A stretch of DNA of 64,000 bases from Arabidopsis thaliana (Eukaryota; Streptophyta; Magnoliopsida; Brassicales; Brassicaceae). The notes under the pieces were generated by a model that did no database searches, had not been told where the DNA came from, and saw nothing but the letters and a program-made list of their open reading frames with translations. The DNA is taken from contig NC_003074.8 in assembly GCF_000001735.4 (NCBI RefSeq), positions 7,812,101 through 7,876,100 of the forward strand, written 5' to 3'. A program made the position numbers and the translations under genes. Shown here one piece after another: positions 23,186 through 35,342 of this stretch. Position 1 is the first letter of the stretch. Every line of letters starts with the position of its first letter.

Positions 23186-26100
23186 ATGGTCGTTATCAAC
23201 AGTCTCCGACGCTTGGCGCGTACCACTCAGGTTCTTCCACTTCTTCTTACTCGCTTGATGATCTCATTATTCTCACATACATGATCCTCGATTGCATCAT
23301 CATAATTTTCCCCGAATGTTTTGCTTAATAGATCAGGAGTCAGAATAACATTGAATATGCCAACAATTGTAAATAAAAATCTAATCTTTTTTCAAAACGC
23401 CAAATTGACGTGGATCAGGATGAAAAAGGTCATGTCTTTTCGAGAGTATATACTTTTCTGAGATTCTCCAGTAATCAAGGAACAAACTTTTTCTCATAAA
23501 GTGGAACAAATCTCTTGTTGTGAATGATAATCTTCTTATAACAAAGAGATAAATTTGAAGAAAATTCTGTGGAGATCATTATATCCTAACCCAAAAACAG
23601 TGATGTGATTTATAGTGCTAATATTTTTACTCTAATGGCAGGTTCATTTGCACAGTAAGTATGCCACTTGCATGTCTGGGAACTCCACTTCCAGGAGGAT
23701 TTTCACTACTGAGGCAGCACCTGAGAAGAAAAACACTGTTGGGTGAGTTATTTTTTAATGCTTCTAAGCGTTGTATTCTGAAGGCTTTATAGCGTCGTCA
23801 ACGAGACATGAATAGTGGTGATGTTTTTATTCTGAGCAGGTCTAAAGGGCATGATATGCTTGCACCTTTTACTGCTGGATGGCAGAGTGCTGATTTAGAT
23901 CCCTTGGTCATTGCAAAGTCTGAGGTACATGTCAAAATCTCATTTTCATAGTGTAAATGTTGAGTCAAACAGTTGTGTAAGTGTGACGTTTTTCTTACAG
24001 GGAAGTTATGTGTATGATGATACTGGGAAAAAATATCTTGACTCTCTCGCTGGTTTATGGTGTACTGCCTTAGGTATTCTTCCTTCTAATACTACTAAAC
24101 ATGAATTGATGTTTCTTTTTCTGCAGTTTGGTATTCCTTGATTCTGACCCTCATTGTTAACCCAAAACCTTGCAGGAGGAAATGAGCCAAGGCTTGTTTC
24201 TGCCGCTGTTGAACAGTTGAACACCTTGCCGTTTTATCACTCCTTTTGGAACCGTACTACTAAACCTTCTCTGGTACTCCAGACTTTCCCTTTTGGTGTC
24301 ATTTTTATAATGTTTTCCTACAATTTCCTGCTACTCTCTGTGTCCTGTTAAGACTCAGAGCAGTATACTTTATGAGATATCAAAGAGAATTTGAGCAATG
24401 TGATGTTTTCATACTAAACAGGATCTTGCTAAGGTTCTTTTAGAGATGTTCACGGCCAACAAAATGGCCAAAGCATTTTTTACAAGCGGTGGATCAGATG
24501 CCAACGATACCCAGGTTTCCATAACTATACTTCAAACCTTGATCTCGTATTTTCTAAGTTTTCGACCTATAAGAGTTGTTTATGAATTTCCTGTATATAT
24601 AATGCAGGTCAAGCTGGTTTGGTATTACAATAACGCACTTGGAAGGCCCGAGAAGAAAAAGTTTATCGCGAGAAAGAAATCGTGAGTAATGATTTTTGCT
24701 TGTCCTTTTCCATTTGTCTGTTTTTATAAGATCTCAGAGTGTTTACAAATGCAATGTTATCATTTCAGGTACCATGGCTCCACTCTAATATCAGCAAGTT
24801 TGTCCGGGTAGGATAAATATTGTTCCTCATATGTTCTTTCTAGAAGTGCTAAAGATTCCTTCTTTTCCCTAACAAAGTTAGTTTGTTGTTCCAGCCTTCC
24901 CCCGCTACACCAAAATTTTGATTTACCTGCACCATTTGTGTTGCACACAGATTGCCCTCATTATTGGCGTTTTCATCTTCCAGGTATGAATGATCCTCAC
25001 TGCCATTTCAAACAGTAAAAGTATCTGTTATTATAACCTTTGAATTGCTTGTTCAGGCGAAACGGAAGAGGAGTTCTCAACCAGATTAGCCAAGAATTTA
25101 GAGGATCTAATCATCAAAGAAGGACCAGAAACTGTAAACTTCTATAGTTACTTACGAAAATTCTTGTCTTTATGCTACTAGCAGAACCAGATTAGTCTAA
25201 CAGAAAGCGTCTTCTTAATAGATTGGTGCTTTTATAGCTGAACCAGTCATGGGTGCTGGGGGTGTGATACCTCCACCTGCTACCTACTTTGAAAAGGTCA
25301 TTTTCGGAAACTTTGTTGGTACTGATAGCATGATATTGGGCTCTTTTTGCCGTTTCATTTTGTTTATCCGAGTGTGTTTTCTCTTTCTGTACTGCAGGTT
25401 CAAGCTGTTGTTAAGAAATATGATATCTTGTTCATTGCTGATGAGGTATGTGCATGTCTTATTGAACCATGTTTACCATCAGTCCACACAGGATCATGAC
25501 CCCAAGTATCCATCAAGAAGAAGATTTATCATTATCTGTTTTTATTTTGTTTGGTCTTTAAGGTGATATGTGCATTTGGAAGGCTCGGGACAATGTTTGG
25601 CTGTGACAAATACAACATTAAGCCAGATCTTGTGACCTTAGCTAAGGTGAGATTTTGCAAGATGATTAGTAGTTTTTTTCTGTTGGCAAATTTCCCCTGA
25701 CAAGTTGTAAATGTTTCCAATATACAGGCACTGTCTTCAGCATATATGCCGATTGGAGCCATTCTTATGAGCCAAGAAGTGGCAGATGTCATAAATTCTC
25801 ATAGCAGCAAGCTAGGTACAGTATTTTGGTAATGTTCACACTGGTTATATTCCAATGTTCTGATCTTAATATGCTGGTGAAAACGTTTCTATTTCAGGCG
25901 TTTTCTCCCATGGATTTACTTATTCTGGTCATCCAGTTTCGTGTGCTGTAGCAATTGAAGCGTTAAAGATATACAAGTAAGTTTGTCACTTTGCATACAA
26001 GTGAGCCAGTTTTTAGATTGTAATTTGCCAAAAACATCAAAACCTGTCACACAGTTGACTAAGTTTCTCGCTTCTCTATTCTTACTGCACTTTTTTGTGA

Positions 26101-26763
26101 CGATCATATTCATATTACAGGGAGAGGAACATACCAGAGTATGTCGCCAAAGTTGCCCCAAGGTTTCAAGATGGAGTTAAAGCGTTTGCCTCTGGTAGTC
26201 CTATTATTGGAGAGGTTACCATTTCTCTTGGTCCTTTACTTACCAGTTTTATTCAATAAGAATTATTTGACTGAGGACATTTTGTGATGGTTATCAGACA
26301 AGAGGAACAGGTTTGATTCTTGGGACTGAGTTTGTAGACAATAAATCTCCGAACGAACCATTTCCACCAGAATGGGGTAAAAGAAATCACTCTCATGACC
26401 AAACATTAAAAAGTCTCTCTTCTCCAAAACTCATTTACCATACTAATCTCTACACCATTGTTTCAATTGATGTTTACAGGTGTTGGCGCATTCTTTGGAG
26501 CCGAGTGCCAGAAGCACGGGATGTTAGTCCGTGTTGCAGGTGATGGCATTTTGATGTCTCCACCGCTCATTATCTCACCTGAAGAGATTGATGAGGTAAA
26601 TGTCCCAATCTTGAGACATAAATATTGCTGTTGTCTGCTAAATCTTGTGACCAATTCACTGAAACTCTCTCTCTCTCTTTTATAGTTGATTTCTATCTAT
26701 GGGAAAGCATTGAAGGCAACGGAAGAGAAGGTAAAAGAACTCAAGGCTCAGCACAAGAAGTGA
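23186..26763 (+). CDS. POP2: GABA transaminase, mitochondrial (pyruvate/glyoxylate-dependent)
   Basis: Nineteen exons: 23186-23230, 23642-23742, 23840-23924, 24001-24073, 24176-24273, 24422-24514, 24608-24681, 24769-24807, 24895-24983, 25057-25133, 25222-25296, 25398-25445, 25563-25646, 25728-25815, 25898-25976, 26121-26214, 26298-26376, 26480-26595, 26686-26763. They sum to 1515 bases, 504 aa plus stop. A basic, Arg-rich N-terminus ([15 protein letters not shown]) is a mitochondrial presequence. Class III aminotransferase features: [14 protein letters not shown] for phosphate binding, ADEVICAFGR with the PLP-ring Asp, and K327 at the end of exon 13 (DLVTLAK), the Schiff-base lysine. It converts GABA to succinic semialdehyde in the GABA shunt. 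It matches At3g22200, needed for the GABA gradient that guides pollen tubes. All key residues are intact. Confidence 0.97.
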
Positions 26764-27034
26764 AAAGCAGAGTCAAAATGATGTTGATGAAAAATGTTTT
26801 TTAGATTCTCAAAGTTTGGATCCTTTGTTTTTTTTTTTAACACACAACAAGTCTTTAAATAAGTACATTTTAATGAGGAATAAACAATAATGGGACAACA
26901 TCTGACGATGTGATCAAGATCATCTACTAAACCAAAAATGCAGCCATAGTTAACAATAACCAAACTCTTTTGAATTGTTTATTTGTACGAACATTGAAAA
27001 GCAAAACGATCATGGATCATGGTGATTTTTGGAA

Positions 27035-27331
27035 TCAAGATTTAGGACGTTTTTTGTTTGCTTCTCTCTTTGATCTTCTCTCCCTTGAACTTAGAGAAGT
27101 CTTGAACCCAACTTCGTTCTCCGAGTCGTACACATCTTTAAACGATTTCTGCACACACACACTTGATTTTTTCTTAAAATTATATGTAAAAGATCAAAAA
27201 TGTTGAGAATAAGGAGTAGTTTCATAACAGTGAACCTCTCTGATCTCGGCAAAGCTAACGGCATAGAATGTTACGACCGAGACTGCGACGATTCCAAGAA
27301 CAGGGAGTGCGATATGGCTTATCCCTTCCAT
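27035..27331 (-). CDS. Small single-pass membrane protein, unknown function
   Basis: Two exons on the minus strand, 27331-27236 and 27148-27035, encode 69 aa. Exon 1 gives 32 residues that are mostly one hydrophobic segment (HIALPVLGIVAVSVVTFYAV, about 6-25) followed by an acidic turn. Exon 2 gives a charged tail rich in Lys, Arg and Ser (SSRERRSKREANKKRPKS at the end). So it is probably a tail-exposed membrane protein with a basic cytosolic C-terminus. It sits where At3g22210 is expected (annotated there as a transmembrane protein). No enzymatic motif is visible. POP2 converges on it from the left. Confidence 0.75.
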
Positions 27332-27777
27332 TTTCTTCTCTTCTTCTCAGAACCAAACTTTCAGGATAAGGCTCTTGAGGATAATAATATCTCTTTATAT
27401 AGATAGCATCTGAATTCAACTCTTTTTTTTCACTTATCCTTTTAAAGAATCAAGATTAGCTTATGTCCAAACAATATTATATGGACAAGAGAGAAAGCTT
27501 TAGTAAATATCAATCAACATCTCTAAAATGGTTTTTGTTCTCATTACTGAGTAAAGAAGAAGAAGAGGAAGAAGAAGAAGAAGAGTAACTATTAGTTTCT
27601 GGGATACAACTTAAAGCTGGTAAAGACTTCTATTAATAATACAAATCAAACCCTAAGAAAGAATCACAAAATCAAACCCTATGATGATTACAGGAAAAGG
27701 TGCAAGTTCAAGTGAACAGATTCTCCGAATAACCGCCTTCGTAACTCGCTTCCTTTTCCCCTTTGAATATCTCAGCA
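27332..27777. other. Leader of the small membrane gene and 3' UTR of the hAT-like gene
   Basis: A TATATAAAG-like sequence on the minus strand (about 27396-27404) fits a promoter about 70 bases before the ATG at 27331. A GAAGAA run (about 27557-27585) and the 3' UTR of the next gene fill the rest. Confidence 0.5.
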
Positions 27778-30258
27778 TCATCGAAACCTGTTACGCATTT
27801 CATTCAAAACACCTTTTAAACAACTTCTCTCATGTTTGTCAAGATATTCACAAAAACTAGGTTCTGCAAAGCTTTTACCTGACCCCAAGTCTTCTGTTTC
27901 GTCGATAACAACAGCTACTTCTTCTGACCTCTTAATGAACTCGAGTGACTTCCAGTCTGAGCTTCCATTTCCTTCTATACAAACTTGGTTTCTCGAAACC
28001 CAGTCTTCAAGAACTTCCATGTTGCTGTGTGATAACGGGTCTACCGTGTCATCTCCGCTGCTTTCGCTGCCACTAGAGGAAACAGACAGAGAATCCTTTT
28101 AAGTTCTGTTTTGAACAAAAGACAGTATAGTAATCAAGAAGATCAAAAGATTCCAACTTACATTCGTCTGAGGCGCATGTTGTACTGAACAAATACAAGA
28201 TCGTTGAGCCGTTGTCGCTCAATAGAGTTCTTTGATTCATATATTTGCGAGATTGATGTCAGGTTTCTCACTGAGCCAATAGATGAGCTGCATGTCTGAC
28301 TCAGAATACGTATCGCAAAACGTGACAGGTTCAAGCAGCTTTCTCCATATGTAGACCACCATTCAGCTACAGGAATCAAACATGTTTTAACTACTTACAA
28401 AACACTTGAACATATGAAATCTTTTTGAGATTCAATTAATAAATGGCGTACCTGGAAGCATTGTGTCACGAGCTCTGATAGCTAAGTTCCTTCCGAAAAT
28501 CCCAACAGCATTCTTGTATGAGTTTATGTCCTTAATGACAATATCTTGAATGTTGACATCAGGGACTAATTTCTCTATGCAATCAACAACCGCTAAATGG
28601 ATCTCACTACGCATTTCTTCGTCGATGCTATAGAAGAACTTTGGGTTCAAATAGAAACCAGCAGCATACAAAGGTTGCTGCAACCACCACCTATCTATAA
28701 TTTTCCAGTACACTATGTACTCCTCCCTGTGAGCCAGATTTGTCTTAATTGCTTCTTTTGCTCGATACATTGCTGCATAGACATACCCCATTGCAGGCTT
28801 CCTTTCAGAACAAACTATCCTCAAAACACGCAAAATCGGAGCAGTTATATGGTTCGCCAATGTTAATGCCTTCCAGAAGTCCTCATCATTGATAGTCTCA
28901 GTCATTGCTAATCCACCTGCTTCCTTCGAATACGAACAATCATTCCACTCGGATGATGTAACCATTGCTTGCAAATAAGGTTTTAGATCAGCAATTCTTC
29001 CCATTGTTGTAAAATTTGTAGCGGAACTGGTACAGACTGGTTGCACAATATCATTGCCAAAAGTGAATTTCCTCATCAGATTCAAAACACCACTGTGATT
29101 GTAAATAATTCTTGTAACAGTTCGAGCTTGTTCGATAATCTCTCTTATCCAATCCATCTTCCCAAACTCTTCAAGCATCTTGTCTATGCAATGTGCAGCA
29201 CAAGGAACCCAGTATAGAGAAGGATACACATCCATCAACTTTTTCCCAGCAGCTGCGTAATGATCTTCACATTTGGTAATAACTTGAACAACATTAGTAT
29301 CACCTATCTCTTCAACTACCTCCTTAAGTAACTCATACAACTTATCCTCAGAATCTAATATCTCTGATGCATCAACTGATTTCAGAAACACTACTTTCTC
29401 AGGACAGTAAACCAAAAACTTAAGGATCAAAGGTCCTTCGTTGGAGTTCAGTTCCTGAACTAAAACAGAACATCCTGTTCTCTTCCATAGAGTTTTGCAC
29501 TCATCAATCTCTTTCTTCACTTCCTCTACACAACTCTTCAAAATCCAACCTCTGAGGTCTTCATGTGTAGGAATAGAAACACCAAATCCTCCAGAAACAA
29601 TCGCATCGATAAACGGTTGAACATTGACAGAATTCGCCGCATCGAAATCAGCTCCAATATCAAACAGAAACCGTCCCATAGCCATATGAACTGTTTTCTC
29701 CCGCTCTTTCGAAGTAGGATGCACAATGTTCTTCACGCTACTAATAGCCACAGGAATCAAATTGTCCATATCTCGATCAACCTCAACATTAGCCAAATCA
29801 TTCCTCTCAAAAGCATTATTCTTTCTACTCCTATAAGTCCTCTGCTTCGTCCTCCCAGTACTTTGACCCACTACGACATCCGAACTCGGCGATTTAAACC
29901 CGTTATTCACATCAGAAGAAGCAGCAACCTGAGTCTCAACTTCACAAGGAGGGAAATAAGCTATAGGCAATGGTTCAGGACTTGATTTACGTCTCTTCCT
30001 CTGACGTCTCACCGTACCATCAATACACTGCTGCAAGAAAAGACGAACCTCATCAGGAACTTGATCACAGATAGTGCCTTGTCCTTTCTTGCCAGCAAGA
30101 TGTTCCTTAACCCTTGTAATACCACCTCCTTTAAACATCTTTCGACAGTAAAGACATCTCATCTGAACTCGATCTCCATATTTGTAAACTTCACAGTGTT
30201 TCCACGCACTGTCTTGTTTCTGTGGTGTTAGAGCTACAGGTTCCAAATCTGAATCCAT
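27778..30258 (-). CDS. Domesticated hAT transposase-like protein
   Basis: Three coding exons on the minus strand: 30258-28452, 28366-28162, 28072-27778, giving 768 aa. I start at the ATG at 30258; the open frame extends upstream only to a TTG. A BED-type zinc finger is at the N-terminus (about 20-65: W, then CLYC and a downstream HLAGKKG). A DUF659-like transposase core follows (FIDAIVSGGFGVSIPTHEDL, then the region with CEDHYAAAGKKLMD and WVPCAAHCIDKML). Exon 2 encodes the hAT C-terminal dimerisation region (WWSTYGESCLNLSRFAIRIL). Introns, a 5' UTR and no terminal repeats argue for a host gene, not a mobile element. It matches At3g22220, which I recall has a chromosome 4 paralogue. DNA binding is likely; targets are unknown. 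Confidence 0.88.
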
Positions 30259-32035
30259 CCTACAAAACCCTAGATCCTTCAATTAAACATTTACGAGATC
30301 AAACTTAGAAGAAGAATTCATCAGCTTTCATAAAAAAGCTCACAACTTTCGTAACAAAGATGTTAACTTTTCGTTGATTAGATAAAAATCGGATCATATT
30401 GAATCAAACCCGTCAAAGAAAAGCGAAATTCTAAAACCCAGTGCAGCAAAATCGTAAATTTCAGAGTTTTTGAATTATCGAAAGAACAGAGAACGAACCT
30501 TTTTTGGTTTGCAGGTTTGTGACCGGGTTGGTTACGGCAAGAAATCGGTTCGGTAAAAAACTTGATAAAATTACGGTATAAGGACTTCGGTTTTGGGGAT
30601 GAAGAAGGTGGAATCGACCGGAGAAGAAGAGATTAAGGAACGCTGGAGAAGAATCTGAAGGCGACGGAGGAATGCAATGTCGGAGAAATTTTTGAGATGA
30701 CCCGGCTCGTTAGGGTTCGAGAGGAGAAGAAGTTGGGCAGCTTTTCTGGTTTATAAAAACGACAAATTTTGTTTATTTTTTATTTTTTTTGTCTTGTTTT
30801 GGCTTAAACTTGTTTTTGTGGTTAAATCGGTTTTTAATTTAAGGACTAAAGTGATTATTTGTATAAAGTATAAGGTCTGATATGATGATAAGTGACTTCA
30901 TGTGGGGTATCTTTTAATTTGTCTTTTCAAAGATAGAAATGATTTTGGGTCAAAAATATTGGATGAGATTGTAGAATCTAGAGATAATTATTGTTTTTCA
31001 AAGTCTTATCATAAATTAATTAAGGTAAAGTTGAATGATAAATTAAAAAGCAAAATGTGTTAATACTTCAAGAACATTTGTTATACTTCAAGACCAATCA
31101 CAAGTGCTGACTCACATTACAATGATTGTTATGTTTTACTAGATTTGCTTCGGTATTAGTGTGAGGATGTGTTTTGTCAAAAAAAGCTTAGAACATGAAC
31201 GGAGTTTAAAGAATACGGTTGAAGCAAGGGCTTGCATTGTTGCGTTCTATATCTCTGAAATTCGTTTATGTTTGCTAAACAGAAACCACAATGTGCATGT
31301 ATAATAGATTATCAAAATGTTGAGAGACCTTGTTCTGTGATTCTTTCATTGTGATATTTTGTACAATGTTAGTTTCATTTTAAGAGTCACAAGTATTTGT
31401 ACACAAATCAAAAATTTCACATAATAGTTTTCAATCTCGTATATTGCAACAGGTCTCTATGACTGAACAAGGAAAAAATCAACTAACACAAAGGCTATAC
31501 AATACATGGCCACTCACACAATCGTAACAATCTCCTAACTTTTCAATCTAAACAGCAAGGTTAAAGAAAGATTCGACACCTATCTCGTTAAAAGTTAAAA
31601 CACTCTATTTATAACACCATAACATCAACACGAAATCAAGTAATCAACAGTGACAACTCAAACATGCATCTAAGACTCTCTATATGCTCCTACAAGTAAA
31701 GAAAAGAGACTACAATGGCTCTAGGACTGACTACAATGGCTACAGGGAAAATGATTTGACAGAGAAACCCATTTCAATACTACTCCAACATCTCGAAATT
31801 GGAAACCAGAAGTGACCATCTTCAATAACCTTAAACAACATTTCCACAATGTAATCAATTCAGCTATTAAACCAGTGACAATATATAAAATGAGGCATCA
31901 ATATAGCAAAAGATTATAAGTAAGAGACAAAATCCAGAATCAATTCCAAACCAAAAGGTCTTAAACAATGATCCAAATTCATTCTAGAACTAAACAAAAA
32001 GTAGATAGATAGATAAAAATCTCAAAGGTTCTTCT
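30259..32035. other. 5' UTR of the hAT-like gene, intergenic DNA, 3' UTR of RPL27
   Basis: The leader of the hAT-like gene probably contains an intron (splice-like sequence near 30500) and an outer exon reaching about 30740, ending in AGGGTT-type sequence. From 30760 to about 31700 I see only AT-rich DNA without a gene. The RPL27 3' UTR is next to 32035. Confidence 0.5.
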
Positions 32036-32449
<414 letters not shown>

Positions 32450-32466
32450 TCACCACCGCAAAGAAG

Positions 32467-32609
32467 AAACCCTAATTGAAGAGATGATTGTCTTTATATA
32501 GTGTGCTGAGTAAAACCCTAATTTGTTTTATTTCAATATCGAATTCGGCCCATTAAAATGAGATGATCCTAAAAGGCCCATGTAAGTTTCTTATATCGTT
32601 TTAGGCCCT
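32467..32609 (-). promoter_or_regulatory. RPL27 promoter: two telo-boxes and GGCCCA elements
   Basis: AAACCCTAA at 32467-32475 and again at 32513-32521; GGCCCA at 32547-32552 and 32575-32580, and GGCCC at about 32604. The minus-strand TATATAAAG at about 32493-32501 is a plausible TATA box. Telo-box plus site II is the standard signature for coordinated ribosomal protein expression. Confidence 0.8.
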
Positions 32610-32750
32610 GAAACCACCAAATTCGAAAATATTTTTTTGAACACCATTTTATATGTTTTGTTTGGACATCGTTTTATATGTTTTGTTTTACAAAACTAAA
32701 GTCGAGATTCGTAAGCTGGGGGAGCTCTGCGGGATGGAGAACGTAATTGC

Positions 32751-33293
32751 TGTGACGGTTTTACGGTTAACATTGGACGTTGTTCTGCACCTCTACCAGA
32801 ATTACGGAGAGTCTACTATGGGCTTTATATCGCTTGGGAGAAGCAAATCATAAGAGTGGAGCTGGAGATTGATTCGATATTTGTAGTTGGGTTTCTCAAG
32901 ACAAGGATTAATGATTCTCACCCAAAGTCTTTCCTTGTACAATTGTGCTATGGCCAGGGGCGGACCCATGTTGAAGCTGGGTGGGCATGTGCCCCATTTT
33001 AAATCTTATAAATAGTGTATTAGCTATGTATGTACAAGAAAATTTAGATAGCATTGATGGTTTTACAGTAAAGTGTGTTTCATATAAACCCAATTTCGAT
33101 TCCCAAAACTGTAATTTAGGTATAATGTTTTTTAAAATCATAATATAATTTAGCTAATTAAATTTTAACTAGTATTTTATAAATAAAGTGCCCCATATAG
33201 AATTTGGGTCTAGATCCGTCACTGGCTATGGCTTTCTCGCAAAGGACTGGATAGTCCGCATTGTTCACGTGTATAGGAAGGTCAATTGTTTTG
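32751..33293 (+). pseudogene. RNase H-like (LINE-type) fragment, interrupted by a transposon
   Basis: In the frame starting at 32751 the sequence reads NIGRCSAPLPELRRVYYGLY, then WEKQIIRVELEIDS and a stretch ending LVQLCYG at 32954. After a 270-bp insertion it resumes in frame as FLAKDWIVRIVHVYRKVN to about 33293. These match the plant RNase H-like domain (RVT_3) found at the end of LINE polyproteins and in derived host genes. There is no upstream reverse transcriptase or start codon, and flanks are degenerate, so it is a relic. Sequence to 33700 downstream shows no further homology that I recognise. Confidence 0.75.
32955..33224. mobile_element. Non-autonomous hAT element (270 bp) with 8-bp target duplication
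   Basis: It begins CAGGGGCGGACCC (32955) and ends GATCCGTCACTG (33224). The reverse of the end reads CAGTGACGGATC, so termini match at CAGxGxCGGA. It is flanked on both sides by the same 8 bases, GCTATGGC (32947-32954 and 33225-33232). Removing the element and one copy restores the RNase H frame. Size, termini and 8-bp duplication are diagnostic of hAT. There is no transposase ORF. Confidence 0.92.
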
Positions 33294-33979
33294 CCGGGAT
33301 TCAGATATTTTCTAATCCAATTAGCATCAGACTCAGATATTTTGCAAATTCTGGTTGATTAATGCATAAAAGATCGCATTCATAAAAATACCAAATCTAG
33401 CTCGTCTATTATTATCCCGCTGGATAATATTTTCATGTGTTTTCTATTGATTGGTGATTGAAAAAAAAAACATTTTTCACGTAATAATTATATTTGGATA
33501 AAGTCACAACCACTTAAAACTGTAAATCGAACTGTGCGCACATCCGTTTGGTTCACTTAAAACTTTAAAGCGAAACACAACCATCCTTAATTCCTCACTA
33601 TCGTCAAACATTTTTTTTATCTATTTCTTACAACAATAATTTGTATGAAATCGTTAATTTTGAAGTTAATGAGTCCCATGCAAGGATCATTCACTGTTGG
33701 TCAGAAACAAGATGTAATTAAGAACACTAAAACACAGTTTCCTTTGAGTAGTAAAGAGTTATGACTAGCTATTTGGTTTTTAATTTCTTTTATTTATATA
33801 GAAACAAAATACACGAAGCAAATGATTCATTTTAAACAGTGAAACAAATAAACTTTAAAATGCGTGGAAATCCATAGAAACGACTACTATAACATATATA
33901 TATATATATATATATATAGATTTTCTATCACGTGTTGTTTTTCAGGTTTGGGCAACGACTTCTGTCTCATCATGCTGAT
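33294..33979. other. Intergenic DNA and PCC1 3' UTR
   Basis: AT-rich. From about 33740 it becomes similar to the 3' flanks of the other CYSTM genes (shared phrases such as ATGACTAGCTATTT and TATAGAAACAAAATA), so the ancestral gene duplications carried 3' flanks with them. A TA microsatellite sits at about 33894-33919. Confidence 0.55.
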
Positions 33980-34463
33980 TTACTCTGATGTACAGAGGCT
34001 GGAGCATACGCCGCAGCAGAAGATACACTCCATACAAGTACTGCCAATAGTGTCAACAGACATATCAGTAAAAAAAAAAAGTAGAACGCCGGATATATAA
34101 AAAAATAACATCTTGGATAATTAGAGCCAAGTTATAAACATATATATATATATATATATACACGTACCTAAAACAACTCATTATGGCTTCGGGGTTGACG
34201 CCCTTGGAGTTTGTCTCCACTGCTGCTGCCGGAGGATCACCCACCACCGCATCTCTAGTCGGATAACCAATTGGTGGCGGACTTGTGTACGGCCCTGATG
34301 AAGTCTCTGAAGGTTTTTGCACTGTGCCAAAAAAAAAAAAAGTTATCTAGTTGGTGAGTAAAGAATTATTGTTCATCATGATTATACGTTAGACATTGAT
34401 CATGATTTTAGAAAACAATTGAAGATAATTACCGGAAAAGTAATTTTGCGCGGATTGATTCAT
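33980..34463 (-). CDS. PCC1: PCC1, CYSTM-family membrane protein (gene A)
   Basis: Three exons on the minus strand: 34463-34433, 34321-34168, 34040-33980, giving 81 aa. Exon 1 encodes MNQSAQNYFS, exon 2 a Pro-rich polar region with GYPTRDAVVGDPPAAAVE, exon 3 the Cys-rich tail STCMECIFCCGVCSSLCTSE (two splice bases shared). This is the Cys-rich transmembrane module (CYSTM), which lies at or in membranes and is associated with stress tolerance. Sequence and length match At3g22231, PATHOGEN AND CIRCADIAN CONTROLLED 1, induced by salicylate and pathogens under clock gating and linked to flowering and defence. It is the first of seven related genes on this strand. The second intron is only 127 bases, against about 590 in gene D. 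Confidence 0.93.
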
Positions 34464-34810
34464 TCTGATTTGAGGAGCTGAGGAGTGAGGATGTGAGATT
34501 TGTGAAGAGGAGAGAGTGTTGTGCTTCTAATTTATAAGGTAGACAAATATTAGGAAATTTTTTACATTATTCATTATATAAAAGAAAGAAGAGTCAATAT
34601 TGAACAATAAAAACATCTAATCACAGACAACTCACGGACAGACCTACCTTAGCGAAGTGGTAGGTCTAGGTTTTTTGGTTATATCCAACACATATATAAT
34701 TGCAGAGATAAAGCAAATGATATTGTTTGAAATGCACAAGGGCAGAGGAAAGCGATACCTATGGTTGAGATGAAAGTGAGAAATGGTTTGTTGCAGAAAT
34801 GGCTTTCGTC

Positions 34811-34840
34811 ACGTACATGACGTACACGTACATGACGTCG
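34811..34840 (-). promoter_or_regulatory. TGACG-motif tandem pair upstream of PCC1
   Basis: Two copies of a 15-base unit, ACGTACATGACGTAC then ACGTACATGACGTCG, about 350 bases upstream of the PCC1 ATG. TGACG repeated at 15-base spacing resembles the as-1 element bound by TGA bZIP factors in salicylate response. That PCC1 is SA-inducible is known for the gene; use of this site is inference. Unit 2 has three copies. Confidence 0.55.
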
Positions 34841-35342
34841 TAAAACATGAGGAATTTAACAAATTTGAATTATTTTGTTCCTGGAACTGTCTTTTAGAAC
34901 CTCTTTTTTTTTTTTTTGGGTATTGCTCTAAACTCTATGTAAATTAAATAACCTCTTTTGATGATTAATTAATTTAACATTTCATGAAAATGAAAAAGTG
35001 ATTAACCAACTGCCTTTGAACCATGATTAATAGTTTTGGCTTTGTTCCTTATGTTGGTGTGATCTGTTAAACTGCAAAGGAAAACAACTTTATAAACTTA
35101 GGTGTTGTTTATATTATTATATATTGTATTAAACTTAGGAATAAAAAATCATTACGTCATATTTTGTTGCTACGAATTATGACTAGCTATTTTTGTTTTT
35201 TACTTTGATTTATATAGAAACAAAATAGACGAAGCAAATGGGAATCATGGATCTCTTTCAACCAGTGAAGCAAATAACATACTGATGAATCCTCTATTAC
35301 GTATATGTTGTTTTTCTGGTTTGGGCAAAGTCTTGAGTCTCA
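34841..35342. other. PCC1 distal promoter and gene B 3' flank
   Basis: AT-rich, with a T-run at about 34904-34917. No ORF. The part from about 35170 resembles the 3' flank of PCC1. Confidence 0.5.

Noticed and set aside
30259-30282. Upstream extension of the hAT-like gene by eight codons
   Set aside because: The extension begins with TTG. The first ATG is at 30258 and fits the BED-finger protein start.
32653-32853. 66-codon frame on the plus strand
   Set aside because: It is the wrong frame of the RNase H-like relic; the homology is in the neighbouring frame and runs further.
34065-34322. Single-exon readings of the CYSTM genes (also 35480-35674, 40048-40251 and 43199-43381)
   Set aside because: They start in the first intron and run through the second donor site. 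The three-exon structures with conserved phases give full CYSTM proteins.
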